From NCBI GenBank assembly GCA_947474675.1, contig CANJKA010000021.1:1-41296 (forward strand): DNA of 41,296 nt. Reading direction: 5' to 3'. Positions 1-8,011 of the stretch are shown one piece after another. The notes below the pieces were generated by a model that made no database searches, was not told where the DNA came from, and was given only the letters and a program-made list of their open reading frames with translations. Every line of letters starts with the position of its first letter. Within the stretch, counting starts at the first letter, position 1. The stretch is from Flavobacteriales bacterium (GTDB lineage Bacteria > Bacteroidota > Bacteroidia > Flavobacteriales_D > Crocinitomicaceae). A program made the translations under genes and the position numbers.

Positions 1-1686
1 ATGATTGCTCAAATGTGTGATGATTTTATTGGTCAAGAAGTTCTTCCTGTTTTAGAAAGAATTGATGCAATGGAGCCAGGTTTAATGGTTTCCCTTTTAG
101 ACAAGGCTGGTGAATTAGGTATGTTAGGTTTGTCTGTTCCTGAAGAATTAGGAGGAATGGGCGTTGATTTTAAGACATCTTTATTAGCAACAGAACATTT
201 AGGAAAAGGTTTTTCTTTTTCTGTAGCTTATGGTGCTCATACTGGAATTGGTTCTTTGCCATTGTTATATTATGGGACAGAAGCTCAAAAAGCAAAATAT
301 TCTCCTTTGTTAGCATCGGGTGAATGGAAAGCAGCATATTGCTTAACAGAACCAAGTGCAGGATCTGATGCAAATTCTGGAAAAACAAAAGCTGTTCTTT
401 CAGAAGATGGAACACATTATTTAATTACTGGCCAAAAAATGTGGATCACCAACGGTGGTTTTGCAGATTTAATGACTGTTTTCGCTAAAATTGGTGACGA
501 TAAAAATTTATCAGCATTTTTAGTAGAAGCTAAATCAGAAGGAATTACTTTGAATCCTGAAGAAAAGAAAATGGGGATCAAAGGATCTTCAACTCGTCAG
601 GTTTTCTATAATAATGTAAAAGTTCCAGTTGAAAACATGTTGAGTGAACGCGAAGCTGGATTCAAAATAGCTTTAAATATATTGAACATTGGTCGTATTA
701 AATTAGCGGCAGGTGTAATGGGTGGTTCTAAAGCTACAATCATGGATTCTGTGAAATATGCAGGAGAAAGAGAGCAGTTTGGAAGAAGCTTAAATAAATA
801 CGGAGCAATACGTTACAAATTAGCTGAACAAGCAATTCGTACGTTTGTAATAGAATCAGCAACATACAGAGCAGGTCAAAACATTGATGATTCGATCAAA
901 AGTCACATGACTGAAGGATTAGACAAAGGTGCAGCAACCTTAAAAGGAATTGAAGATTATGCAATCGAATGTGCTATTTTAAAAGTTGCAGGATCTGAAT
1001 GTTTGGATTATGTAACAGATGAAGCAGTTCAAATTTATGGTGGAATGGGATATTCTGCTGAATCACCAGTTGAGAAAGCATACAGAGATTCTAGAATAAA
1101 CCGAATTTTTGAAGGAACTAATGAAATCAACAGAATGTTAATCGTTGATATGCTTCTTCGAAAAGCGATGAAAGGTGAATTAGATTTAATGACGCCAGCG
1201 ATGAAAGTGGCAGGAGAATTAATGAGTATTCCTGAAGCGGGTGAAGAAGTAGAAGGCGTTTTCGCAAATGAATATAAATACTTAGAAGGATTTAAAAAAG
1301 CGATCTTAATGATTGCAGGTTCAGCAGTTCAAAAATTAATGCAAACATTGTCGAAAGAACAAGAAGTATTAATGAATGTGGCGGATATTGCTATTTTAAT
1401 TTATCAAGCTGAATCTGTTTTATTGAGAGTAGATAAAATGGTTCAATCAAAAGGTGACGCAGCTTCTGAAGCTCAAATTGAAATTGTTAAAACGTTCTTC
1501 TACGATGCTTCTTCTAAAATCGAAAAAGCAGGTAAAGATGCATTAAATACGTTTGCTTCAGAAGATGAATTGAGAATGATGTTGATGGGATTAAAACGTT
1601 TCACAAAAACAGAAGCTTTCAATCCAAGAGATGCGAGACATTTAATTTCTTCTAAAATGATAGAAGCAAATGGGTATTGTTTCTAG
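1..1686 (+). CDS. Acyl-CoA dehydrogenase, 5'-truncated by the window edge
   Basis: FAD-dependent acyl-CoA dehydrogenase, catalysing alpha,beta-dehydrogenation of an acyl-CoA in fatty-acid or branched-chain oxidation. Seen in the sequence: the middle-domain signature around residues 113-125 of the visible part (YCLTEPSAGSDA), the ITGQKMWITNGG strand near 142-153, REQFGRSL, QIYGGMGYSAE, and FEGTNEI with the likely catalytic base Glu371. The C-terminal ~170 residues form the extra helical region typical of the long VLCAD/ACAD9-like bacterial enzymes. The frame is open from base 1 and the first Met sits inside the N-terminal helical domain (MIAQMCDDFI). Family members usually carry about 30-40 more residues before this, so the true start is probably upstream of the window. 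A strong terminator follows the stop. Chain-length specificity cannot be read from the sequence. Confidence 0.93.
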   Translation: MIAQMCDDFIGQEVLPVLERIDAMEPGLMVSLLDKAGELGMLGLSVPEELGGMGVDFKTSLLATEHLGKGFSFSVAYGAHTGIGSLPLLYYGTEAQKAKYSPLLASGEWKAAYCLTEPSAGSDANSGKTKAVLSEDGTHYLITGQKMWITNGGFADLMTVFAKIGDDKNLSAFLVEAKSEGITLNPEEKKMGIKGSSTRQVFYNNVKVPVENMLSEREAGFKIALNILNIGRIKLAAGVMGGSKATIMDSVKYAGEREQFGRSLNKYGAIRYKLAEQAIRTFVIESATYRAGQNIDDSIKSHMTEGLDKGAATLKGIEDYAIECAILKVAGSECLDYVTDEAVQIYGGMGYSAESPVEKAYRDSRINRIFEGTNEINRMLIVDMLLRKAMKGELDLMTPAMKVAGELMSIPEAGEEVEGVFANEYKYLEGFKKAILMIAGSAVQKLMQTLSKEQEVLMNVADIAILIYQAESVLLRVDKMVQSKGDAASEAQIEIVKTFFYDASSKIEKAGKDALNTFASEDELRMMLMGLKRFTKTEAFNPRDARHLISSKMIEANGYCF

Positions 1687-1711
1687 AAAATAATAATTTT
1701 ATATTGGAAAG

Positions 1712-1738
1712 GGATCTCATTTGAGATCCTTTTTTTTT
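1712..1738 (+). terminator. Rho-independent terminator after the acyl-CoA dehydrogenase gene
   Basis: Perfect 7-bp stem GGATCTC/GAGATCC (1712-1718 with 1723-1729), 4-nt loop, then an uninterrupted run of nine T (1730-1738). It lies 26 bp after the stop codon. Confidence 0.9.
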
Positions 1739-1918
1739 GTGCTTTTTTTTTTATTATAATTTAGGATTACAATCCTTATAGACTGAATAAATTGGTTTAT
1801 GTTATTTATTTGATGATTCATCTAGTGATTTTTAAATTGAATTGCCAATTTTTATATTGACTGAAAGTATAAGATTACAATAATCAGTTATTTATTACTT
1901 AACCATTTTAGTTATTTA

Positions 1919-1949
1919 TTGTTACTTAATCATTTTAGTAATATATTTG
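1919..1949 (+). promoter_or_regulatory. Bacteroidota-type promoter of the lectin-like protein gene
   Basis: TTG at 1919-1921 and TATATTTG at 1942-1949 are separated by 20 bp, matching the Bacteroidota consensus TTG-N17-23-TAnnTTTG. Transcription would begin near 1955, about 20 nt before the ATG at 1978. An 18-bp direct repeat (TTACTTAAYCATTTTAGT at 1895-1912 and 1922-1939) overlaps it. Confidence 0.7.
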
Positions 1950-1977
1950 CACCACTATATTACATTACTATACTAAA

Positions 1978-4179
1978 ATGAAGTCTATACTATTAACTAT
2001 TGCTACATTTTCCATTTGTATAATGGGAAAATCACAAACTACAATTATTAATTCTTCAAATGCGACAGGTACATCTGGAGCCAATGGAAGTTTTGAAAAT
2101 GCAACTAGTACTTTTTCAAATAACGGATGGACAAATGTTAATGGAGCAACAAATAGATGGTTTGTTGGAACATTTTCATCTTGTGTAGGTTCAAAAGGTG
2201 CCTATGTTGGAACTGCTTCAACGAACAATAATTATACAAACACAGTTTCCGATGTCTCACATTTTTATAAAGACGTAACTTTTCCTGCAGGAGAAACCTG
2301 TATTACTTTAACTTTTAATTGGAAGGGTCAAGGTGAAAGTGGATGGGATGGTTTACAACTTTTTTTAGGCTCAACTACTGCAACTCCAGTTGGAGGTATA
2401 GATTTTACGACAACTGATGGTTCGGCAGTTCAATTAGGGAGTTCATTTTATAACTTGCAAGCAGCATGTGTTTCGGCTTCTATTACAATTTCTGCGGCGA
2501 ATGCAGGAACTACAAAAAGATTAGTGTTTAGTTGGAAAAATGATAATTCTGTTGGTACAAATCCAGGAGCAACAATTGATGGAATTTCATTAGTTTCTCA
2601 AGCTCCTTCGACGCCTATTTGTGCAACAATTGTTTCACCTGCGAATTTAGCAACCGGAATAGATGGCTGCGGAAGTGCAACTTTAAATTGGGCAGCTGTA
2701 ACTGGTTGTAATGCAGCAACGAGTTATGATGTTTATTTTGGAACATCTGCGACACCTCCTTACGTAACAAATACTGCATCAAATTCTTACTTGCCAAATC
2801 TTACGTTAGGAGTAACTTATTACTGGCAAATAAGACCAAAAAATGCTTCAGGTACATCTGCAGGTTGTGCAATTTGGCGTTTTACTACAACTTCATCAAC
2901 CAATTCCGAATTTAATTTAGTGGATGACGCGACATCATCAACTCCATATACCTGTACAACTTTAACGACTTCTATTAATGATCAAAGAGGATGTGCGTGG
3001 GACGCAAATTCTACATTAAACTTTGCCTCTAGTTTTTCTTATGATTTCACAATTAATCTTGGAGCAAGTGATGGTGGTGCTGATGGGTTAACTTTTGTCA
3101 TGCAAAATGATCCACTTGGAAGATGTAAATGTGGTACTACTGGAGAAGATTTAGGAGCTGGAGGAATTTTAAATTCTGTAATTATAGAGATTGATACGTA
3201 TATGAATACAAATGATAGAGATGATTTCACGACGAATTTTATTGGATGTTCTGGAGTTGAAGAGCCTGATCATTTAGACGTTTGGTTTAATGGAGATATT
3301 GAACCAAACATAGATGGTGATTGTAATACAACAGCTGTTGGTGAAAGACCAGCGACTCCGACAGCAATTCGTCTTCAAACAGGAGGGGCAAATTATAACA
3401 TAGAAAATGGGTTGGATCATAAACTAAGAATAGCCTGGAATGCTGGAACTTCAACTTTAACGGCAACAGTTATGAATAATGCGGCAACAATTACTTACGG
3501 CGTTATAACTTCGATTTTTAATCCTATAACAGTTTTTGGAACTAATCGTCCTTATTATGGATTTACAGGATCAACTGGTGGGTTATCGAATACGCAAACT
3601 TTCTGCAGTACTATTGTCGTTTTACCTGTTGAGGGGGCTAAAATGGAAACATCTTGTGAAAACTTAGTAAGAAGTATTGTTTGGACAACAGTGGCAGAAG
3701 AAAATAATGATTATTTCACGATTGAAAAAACAAAAAATGGTATTGATTTTGAAGAAATGTCTGTTATTGATGGTGCTGGAAATAGTACAACACCAAGAAC
3801 TTATGAATGGTCAGATACAGATCCAATTAGAGAGATTTCTTATTATCGTTTAAATCAGACAGATTATAATGGTGTAAAAAGGGAACTTGATTTTATAGCT
3901 GTTGATTGCAAACAAGAGGAAGATAAATTAGCGATTACTAAAGTCGTAACGAATAGTAATAATATTGAATTAGAATTCGTTACTAATCTAGAAGGGATTC
4001 ATTCAGTCCAAATGATTGATTTATTAGGAAATAGAATTTATATAAATGAAGGGAACTTTGTGAAAGGTGAAAATGGACTTCTAATTAATAAAGAAAACCT
4101 ATCGAATTCGATCTACCTTTTTATTATTAATAATATGAATGAAACAATAATAGAGAAGGTGTTTCTTTATAAAGAATGA
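1978..4179 (+). CDS. Secreted multidomain lectin-like protein, T9SS cargo
   Basis: Predicted exported, cell-surface or released protein of 733 residues. Seen: a Sec signal peptide (residues 1 to ~19, ending GKSQ); an adhesin-like jelly-roll region at ~20-205; a fibronectin type III-like module at ~213-305 (SPANLATGID, LNWAAVTG, YYWQIRPKN); an L-type (legume-like) lectin domain at ~310-540 with GADGLTFVMQNDP and an acidic EIDTYMN strand; a linker beta-domain with EENNDYFTIEKTKNG; and a C-terminal ~80 residues resembling a type A T9SS sorting domain (VQMIDLLGNRIY, SNSIYLFIINN), although the usual YPNP opening is absent. Such lectin modules bind glycans in other proteins; the ligand here is unknown. 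It is monocistronic, with its own promoter and a terminator. Product class confident, role inferred. Confidence 0.82.
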   Translation: MKSILLTIATFSICIMGKSQTTIINSSNATGTSGANGSFENATSTFSNNGWTNVNGATNRWFVGTFSSCVGSKGAYVGTASTNNNYTNTVSDVSHFYKDVTFPAGETCITLTFNWKGQGESGWDGLQLFLGSTTATPVGGIDFTTTDGSAVQLGSSFYNLQAACVSASITISAANAGTTKRLVFSWKNDNSVGTNPGATIDGISLVSQAPSTPICATIVSPANLATGIDGCGSATLNWAAVTGCNAATSYDVYFGTSATPPYVTNTASNSYLPNLTLGVTYYWQIRPKNASGTSAGCAIWRFTTTSSTNSEFNLVDDATSSTPYTCTTLTTSINDQRGCAWDANSTLNFASSFSYDFTINLGASDGGADGLTFVMQNDPLGRCKCGTTGEDLGAGGILNSVIIEIDTYMNTNDRDDFTTNFIGCSGVEEPDHLDVWFNGDIEPNIDGDCNTTAVGERPATPTAIRLQTGGANYNIENGLDHKLRIAWNAGTSTLTATVMNNAATITYGVITSIFNPITVFGTNRPYYGFTGSTGGLSNTQTFCSTIVVLPVEGAKMETSCENLVRSIVWTTVAEENNDYFTIEKTKNGIDFEEMSVIDGAGNSTTPRTYEWSDTDPIREISYYRLNQTDYNGVKRELDFIAVDCKQEEDKLAITKVVTNSNNIELEFVTNLEGIHSVQMIDLLGNRIYINEGNFVKGENGLLINKENLSNSIYLFIINNMNETIIEKVFLYKE

Positions 4180-4311
4180 AATTTTTTTAGAGCTGAAAAG
4201 AAATAAAAGAATCAGTCAAAATGGGTAGTTTATTTCCTTACAGCTCCTTAGTTGAATGATTTTGTTAATATTTTAGTATGTGTTAGTTAAGTCAAAGTTG
4301 TAGTAGAGTGT

Positions 4312-4343
4312 AAAAGGTTGAATGATTTTCATTCAACCTTTTT
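4312..4343 (+). terminator. Rho-independent terminator of the lectin-like protein gene
   Basis: 13-bp perfect stem (AAAAGGTTGAATG at 4312-4324 with its complement at 4330-4342), 5-nt loop, ending in five T. It lies ~130 bp after the stop codon. Confidence 0.75.
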
Positions 4344-4492
4344 AAGTATCACATCCATTTTTTGGGATAAAAAACAAATTCTAAATAGAGCTTCGCAAAC
4401 AGAAGTTATATTCTTTGAAATTTTGATGAATTATTGATTTTACCTTTTGTATTAAACACTTTTTATTTAAAAAAAAACGTTGGTAGTGAAAC

Positions 4493-4526
4493 AAAAAAAA
4501 GCCAACCCGAATGAACGAATTGGCTT
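4493..4526 (-). terminator. Rho-independent terminator of the small exported protein gene
   Basis: On the minus strand, stem AAGCCAA/TTGGCTT (4520-4526 with 4499-4505) is followed by a run of T (plus-strand A-run 4493-4500). It starts 12 bp after the stop codon. Confidence 0.75.
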
Positions 4527-4537
4527 ATAATTATTTT

Positions 4538-4912
4538 TTATTTTAGGAAAGTAGTGAAGAAATCCTCTATGATCATTTCTTTTCCATCTACACTGATTTT
4601 TTCAATTCCTGAAGAAATCATGAAACGACAAATTACGTGTCTGCTTTTTTCATCATTTGTAATCATTTTAATTAAAGCTTCATGAGTAGTTTCATTAAAA
4701 TCTAATCTGAAATACATAACATATGATTTTGCATTTTGTTCAACTGTTATAGCTGTAACTTCTTTTGGTAAAGTAAAAGAATAGTTTCCGCTTTCTTTAC
4801 TTTTAGTAAGTTCAGTAGCTCCTTTTGTAGTTGCGATTTTTGATTTTTCTTGTCCGATAGCAGTAATAGAAAGTCCTAATAATAATACTGCTGTTAAAAA
4901 TATTCTACTCAT
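4538..4912 (-). CDS. Small exported protein of unknown function
   Basis: 124 residues from the ATG at 4912. A longer reading starts from a TTG at 4936, but that codon overlaps the promoter -7 element, so the ATG is preferred. Seen: an N-terminal signal peptide ([20 protein letters not shown], then Q), a short charged linker, and a ~90-residue beta-rich domain containing [19 protein letters not shown] and a conserved-looking acidic C-terminal segment ([16 protein letters not shown]). No family recognised. Probably periplasmic. It stands alone between its own promoter and terminator. The divergent neighbour rnhB starts about 90 bp away. Confidence 0.7.
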   Translation of the reverse strand: MSRIFLTAVLLLGLSITAIGQEKSKIATTKGATELTKSKESGNYSFTLPKEVTAITVEQNAKSYVMYFRLDFNETTHEALIKMITNDEKSRHVICRFMISSGIEKISVDGKEMIIEDFFTTFLK

Positions 4913-4933
4913 ATTTATTTTTTTAAAGTTTAG

Positions 4934-4941
4934 CAAACATA
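4934..4941 (-). promoter_or_regulatory. -7 element of the small exported protein gene
   Basis: On the minus strand this reads TATGTTTG, a full match to TAnnTTTG, 22 nt upstream of the ATG at 4912. No TTG lies at the usual -33 distance. Confidence 0.5.
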
Positions 4942-5003
4942 TAAATACTGTATATACAGATTTCTATCGGCTAATATACAATTATTTTGCCATCTTTGTA
5001 CGA

Positions 5004-5594
5004 ATGAATAAACTTTTTTCTTTTTTGAATGAAAACCTTCTCGAGGCGGGTTGTGATGAGGCGGGTAGAGGTTGCTTAGCAGGTCCTGTAATTGCAGCTG
5101 CAGTGATTCTTCCTAAAGATTTTTATCATGAATATTTAAATGATTCAAAATTAGTTACTGAAAGTAAAAGAAAAATTTTAAAACCAATTATTGAAAGTCA
5201 GGCTTTAGCTTGGGGTGTAGGAGTCGTTGATGAAAAAGAAATAGATGAAATTAATATTTTAAAAGCTAGTTTTTTAGCAATGCATAGAGCTGTTGACCAA
5301 CTTGTTATTCGACCTGAATTTTTATTGATTGATGGAAATCGTTTTACTCCTTATCCTGAAATTCCAGCTGAATGTATTGTAAAAGGTGATCAAAAATACA
5401 TGAGTATTGCTGCAGCTTCTATTTTAGCAAAAACTTACAGAGACGAATACATGGAGAACTTACATTCTGAATTCCCTGTGTATAATTGGCAGCAAAACAA
5501 AGGGTATCCTACAAAGAATCATAGAGAAGCAATTAGGGAATTTGGTGCTTGTAAATACCATAGAATGACGTTTGCTTTATTGCCTAAAGTGTGA
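5004..5594 (+). CDS. rnhB: Ribonuclease HII
   Basis: Endonuclease cleaving RNA in RNA/DNA hybrids and at single misincorporated ribonucleotides, cytoplasmic. At 196 residues it has the usual RNase HII length. Seen: the family start motif [13 protein letters not shown] with metal ligands Asp18 and Glu19, the DSKL motif at 47-50, LLIDGN with Asp110, and [21 protein letters not shown] with Asp129, so all four acidic catalytic residues are present. The ATG lies only 5 nt after a CATCTTTG element (4991-4998; one mismatch to TAnnTTTG), which would give a leaderless or nearly leaderless mRNA. The next gene has its own promoter, so this is likely a single-gene unit. Confidence 0.97.
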   Translation: MNKLFSFLNENLLEAGCDEAGRGCLAGPVIAAAVILPKDFYHEYLNDSKLVTESKRKILKPIIESQALAWGVGVVDEKEIDEINILKASFLAMHRAVDQLVIRPEFLLIDGNRFTPYPEIPAECIVKGDQKYMSIAAASILAKTYRDEYMENLHSEFPVYNWQQNKGYPTKNHREAIREFGACKYHRMTFALLPKV

Positions 5595-5652
5595 TTTTAT
5601 TTTTTGATTACTTACAGTAAACACTGAACTGTTCATTTGTATTATTTGAAGA

Positions 5653-5684
5653 TTGATTTCTTTCAAAAGTTTCTACTATTTTTG
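5653..5684 (+). promoter_or_regulatory. Promoter of the propeller membrane protein gene
   Basis: TTG at 5653-5655, 21-bp spacer, TATTTTTG at 5677-5684, all matching the Bacteroidota consensus. The predicted start of transcription near 5690 places the ATG at 5700 within about 10 nt and excludes the upstream in-frame TTG at 5637 as the initiator. Confidence 0.65.
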
Positions 5685-5699
5685 GTTAAATATTTTTTT

Positions 5700-7904
5700 A
5701 TGATAGGGCGATATTTCCTTTTGTTTCTTGGCGTAGTAAGTTTAGTTTGGATTGGTTATGTTGGTTCAGATTTAATTGATAAAAAGCATCAGTTTTCACC
5801 TTCACATATTTTTGGAAAAGAAGATGGTCGTGTTCTGATTATTAATCGTTTGAATGAGTGTTCTATAAGTGATCTGTCGTTTACTATTCAGCCGGAATCA
5901 AATAAATTATTTTCTTCTATTTTACCATATTTAAATAATTCAAAAATTATTATTTTAAGTGAATTACAAAATCAAATGTTATTTCAACGAACAGATGATT
6001 GGGATAAAGAAAAAATCATTTCGTTTTTCAAAAAAGCAAATTTATCGGTTGATTTTAATTCTAGGCATGGCTTTGTTGTTGGTGAATTTGAAGGTAAATT
6101 CAATTTTTCAGTTTTATATTTAGGAATGAAAAATGTAAAAAAACCTTTAAAAGAAAATGAAGAATGGTTGAAATATGATGATAAATCAAGTGCTTCTATA
6201 GTATTGTTTAAACCGAAATCTATTTCAATTACTGATATTTACGTAAAATCAACTAATCAAATTCAATATGTGTCTAAAAAGTTCTATTCTAAACAAGATA
6301 AACAAATTGATGATGAAGAGCTTTTTTCTGTTGCTTTACCAAGTGATTTAATTAATTATCATTTTTTTGAAAAAAATTATTATTCAAGCATTTATAAGAA
6401 ATTCAATCAAAGTCCTTTATTTGAATGGATAGATAACGGGTTTGTGCAATTTGAATACAAAGGTCATATGGTTATTGTTTCAGATTATAAATCGGGCCAG
6501 GATCCTATCCTTTTATTAAATGATAAGGTTGGTGAGAGTTCTTCATCAGAATTAAATGACCATTTCAAGAATATTCAATTAACAAAAAAATTTCCAGAGT
6601 CTCTTTCTTTAGGTTTCTACATAAAAATGATGGATGATTTTGTCGTAGTTTCAACTTCTCAATCTGTTTGTGAACAGGTAATAGCAGATTATAAATTAGG
6701 AAATACGATGGCAATGAAAAAGGGGCAGGGTGAATCATTTTTTAAAGAATTACCTAAAAAAGTGTCGGAAAGATATATTTCAGATGTTAAAATATTTTCT
6801 AATTCAAATTATCGAAATAGACTATTGAAGACGGAATTAATCGTAAGAAATGCTCGTCAAACTCTTCCAACTGAAAAGATTGTAGAAAAAGAAAAAACAA
6901 TTTCATTATTTGTTGGTGGAGAAATCCAAGATTTTATGACTTTTAAAGGAAAAGGGAACCTTGTTTCACTATCGAAAGATGGTCAACTTTCTATGTACCA
7001 AGATGGTAAGAAGATATGGGTAAAAGAACTTGGGAGTAAAGCAATCGGAACAATTCAATCAATTGATTTTAATTCTAATGGCGAAAAAGTATTTCTATGT
7101 ACATCAAAAAATCAAATTCACTTGATAAATAAAGCAGGAAATGAATTAAGTGGTTTTCCGATTAATGTTGATGGTCAAGTTTCAAATGAAGCAACTTTTT
7201 ATCGTTGGAATAATTCGAGTAATATTGCCTTTATTACTGATAAAAGTGAAATGATCGTTTTTGATTCTAAAGGAAAGAAAATAAGTAGCTTTAAAACAGG
7301 ATTGACAAATGTGAACGCTAAAATTGACGTTTGGGTAAGTAATAATATTTTATTAGCATGTACTAAAGATTCTAAGCAAAGTGTTTTATTTGATTTAAAT
7401 AAGAAAAGAGAACATCGACGTTTTCAAATTGAAGAAAAATCTTTTTCACTTAAAAAAGGTAATGAGTTATTTCTTTATACGATTAAAAATAACCAACTTA
7501 TTTCTATTGATCAAAAAGGGAATAGAAAAAATATATCGACTTTTAATTCAGGAAATATTATTTCGGTTTTAAGTTATGCTGATAATTCAACAATTGTTAT
7601 CCGCTCAAAAAATGATTTACACTTTTTAAATGAAAGCGGCATCGAATTTAAATCTCTTCATTTATCCTTTTCAGAAATAGATGATGTATTTATTTTTAAA
7701 TCTTCATCTGATGTAACTTATATTTCAGTTTTGGACGGGGTTGCTAATAATATTTATGTTTATAATTTAAATGGTGAGTTAATCAATAAGACTCCTTTTG
7801 ATGGGAAAATTAAATCAAATTTGAATTTAAGCAGCTCGAATGAATTAGTAATCACTTCAATAGTTGATGATTATGTTGTTCAGTATTTACTTTCTTTACC
7901 GTAA
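5700..7904 (+). CDS. Membrane-anchored protein with C-terminal beta-propeller, unknown function
   Basis: 734 residues from the ATG at 5700; the promoter position argues against the in-frame TTG at 5637. Seen: one N-terminal hydrophobic segment (residues ~4-22, MIGRYFLLFLGVVSLVWIGYV) without a clear cleavage site, so probably an inner-membrane anchor with a periplasmic body. Residues ~40-400 form an unrecognised domain, perhaps DUF3352-like. From ~400 to the end there are repeated WD/PQQ-type blades, e.g. LVSLSKDGQLSMYQDGKKIW, VFLCTSKNQIHLINKAGNEL followed by SGFPINVDGQ, and MIVFDSKGKKISSFK. The DNA is A/T-rich like its neighbours. No catalytic motif recognised. A scaffold or binding role is only inferred from the propeller. 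Confidence 0.75.
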   Translation: MIGRYFLLFLGVVSLVWIGYVGSDLIDKKHQFSPSHIFGKEDGRVLIINRLNECSISDLSFTIQPESNKLFSSILPYLNNSKIIILSELQNQMLFQRTDDWDKEKIISFFKKANLSVDFNSRHGFVVGEFEGKFNFSVLYLGMKNVKKPLKENEEWLKYDDKSSASIVLFKPKSISITDIYVKSTNQIQYVSKKFYSKQDKQIDDEELFSVALPSDLINYHFFEKNYYSSIYKKFNQSPLFEWIDNGFVQFEYKGHMVIVSDYKSGQDPILLLNDKVGESSSSELNDHFKNIQLTKKFPESLSLGFYIKMMDDFVVVSTSQSVCEQVIADYKLGNTMAMKKGQGESFFKELPKKVSERYISDVKIFSNSNYRNRLLKTELIVRNARQTLPTEKIVEKEKTISLFVGGEIQDFMTFKGKGNLVSLSKDGQLSMYQDGKKIWVKELGSKAIGTIQSIDFNSNGEKVFLCTSKNQIHLINKAGNELSGFPINVDGQVSNEATFYRWNNSSNIAFITDKSEMIVFDSKGKKISSFKTGLTNVNAKIDVWVSNNILLACTKDSKQSVLFDLNKKREHRRFQIEEKSFSLKKGNELFLYTIKNNQLISIDQKGNRKNISTFNSGNIISVLSYADNSTIVIRSKNDLHFLNESGIEFKSLHLSFSEIDDVFIFKSSSDVTYISVLDGVANNIYVYNLNGELINKTPFDGKIKSNLNLSSSNELVITSIVDDYVVQYLLSLP

Positions 7905-7954
7905 ATATTGATTTCATTTATCGATGATTTTGTAAGGTTTGACAGTATTTTTTT

Positions 7955-7984
7955 TTGTTTTGTAGGTTTTTTTGTTTAGTTTTG
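7955..7984 (+). promoter_or_regulatory. Promoter of the lipoprotein / OmpA operon
   Basis: TTG at 7955-7957, 19-bp spacer, TAGTTTTG at 7977-7984. The predicted transcription start is near 7990, about 22 nt before the ATG at 8012. Confidence 0.7.
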
Positions 7985-8011
7985 CTAAATTGAAAATTAA
8001 ATTCTACTACG

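Larger units (their letters stand above)
4180..4537. other. Gene-free convergent intergenic region
   Basis: 358 bp between two convergent genes. It holds two oppositely oriented terminators (4312-4343 for the plus-strand gene, 4493-4526 for the minus-strand gene). The motif GGTTGAATGATTTT of the plus-strand terminator is partly echoed at 4251-4264. I see no ORF with coding character between the two terminators. Confidence 0.6.

Noticed and set aside
5637..5699. N-terminal extension of the propeller protein from a TTG codon
   Set aside because: A well-formed promoter at 5653-5684 lies downstream of that TTG, so it would not be in the transcript.
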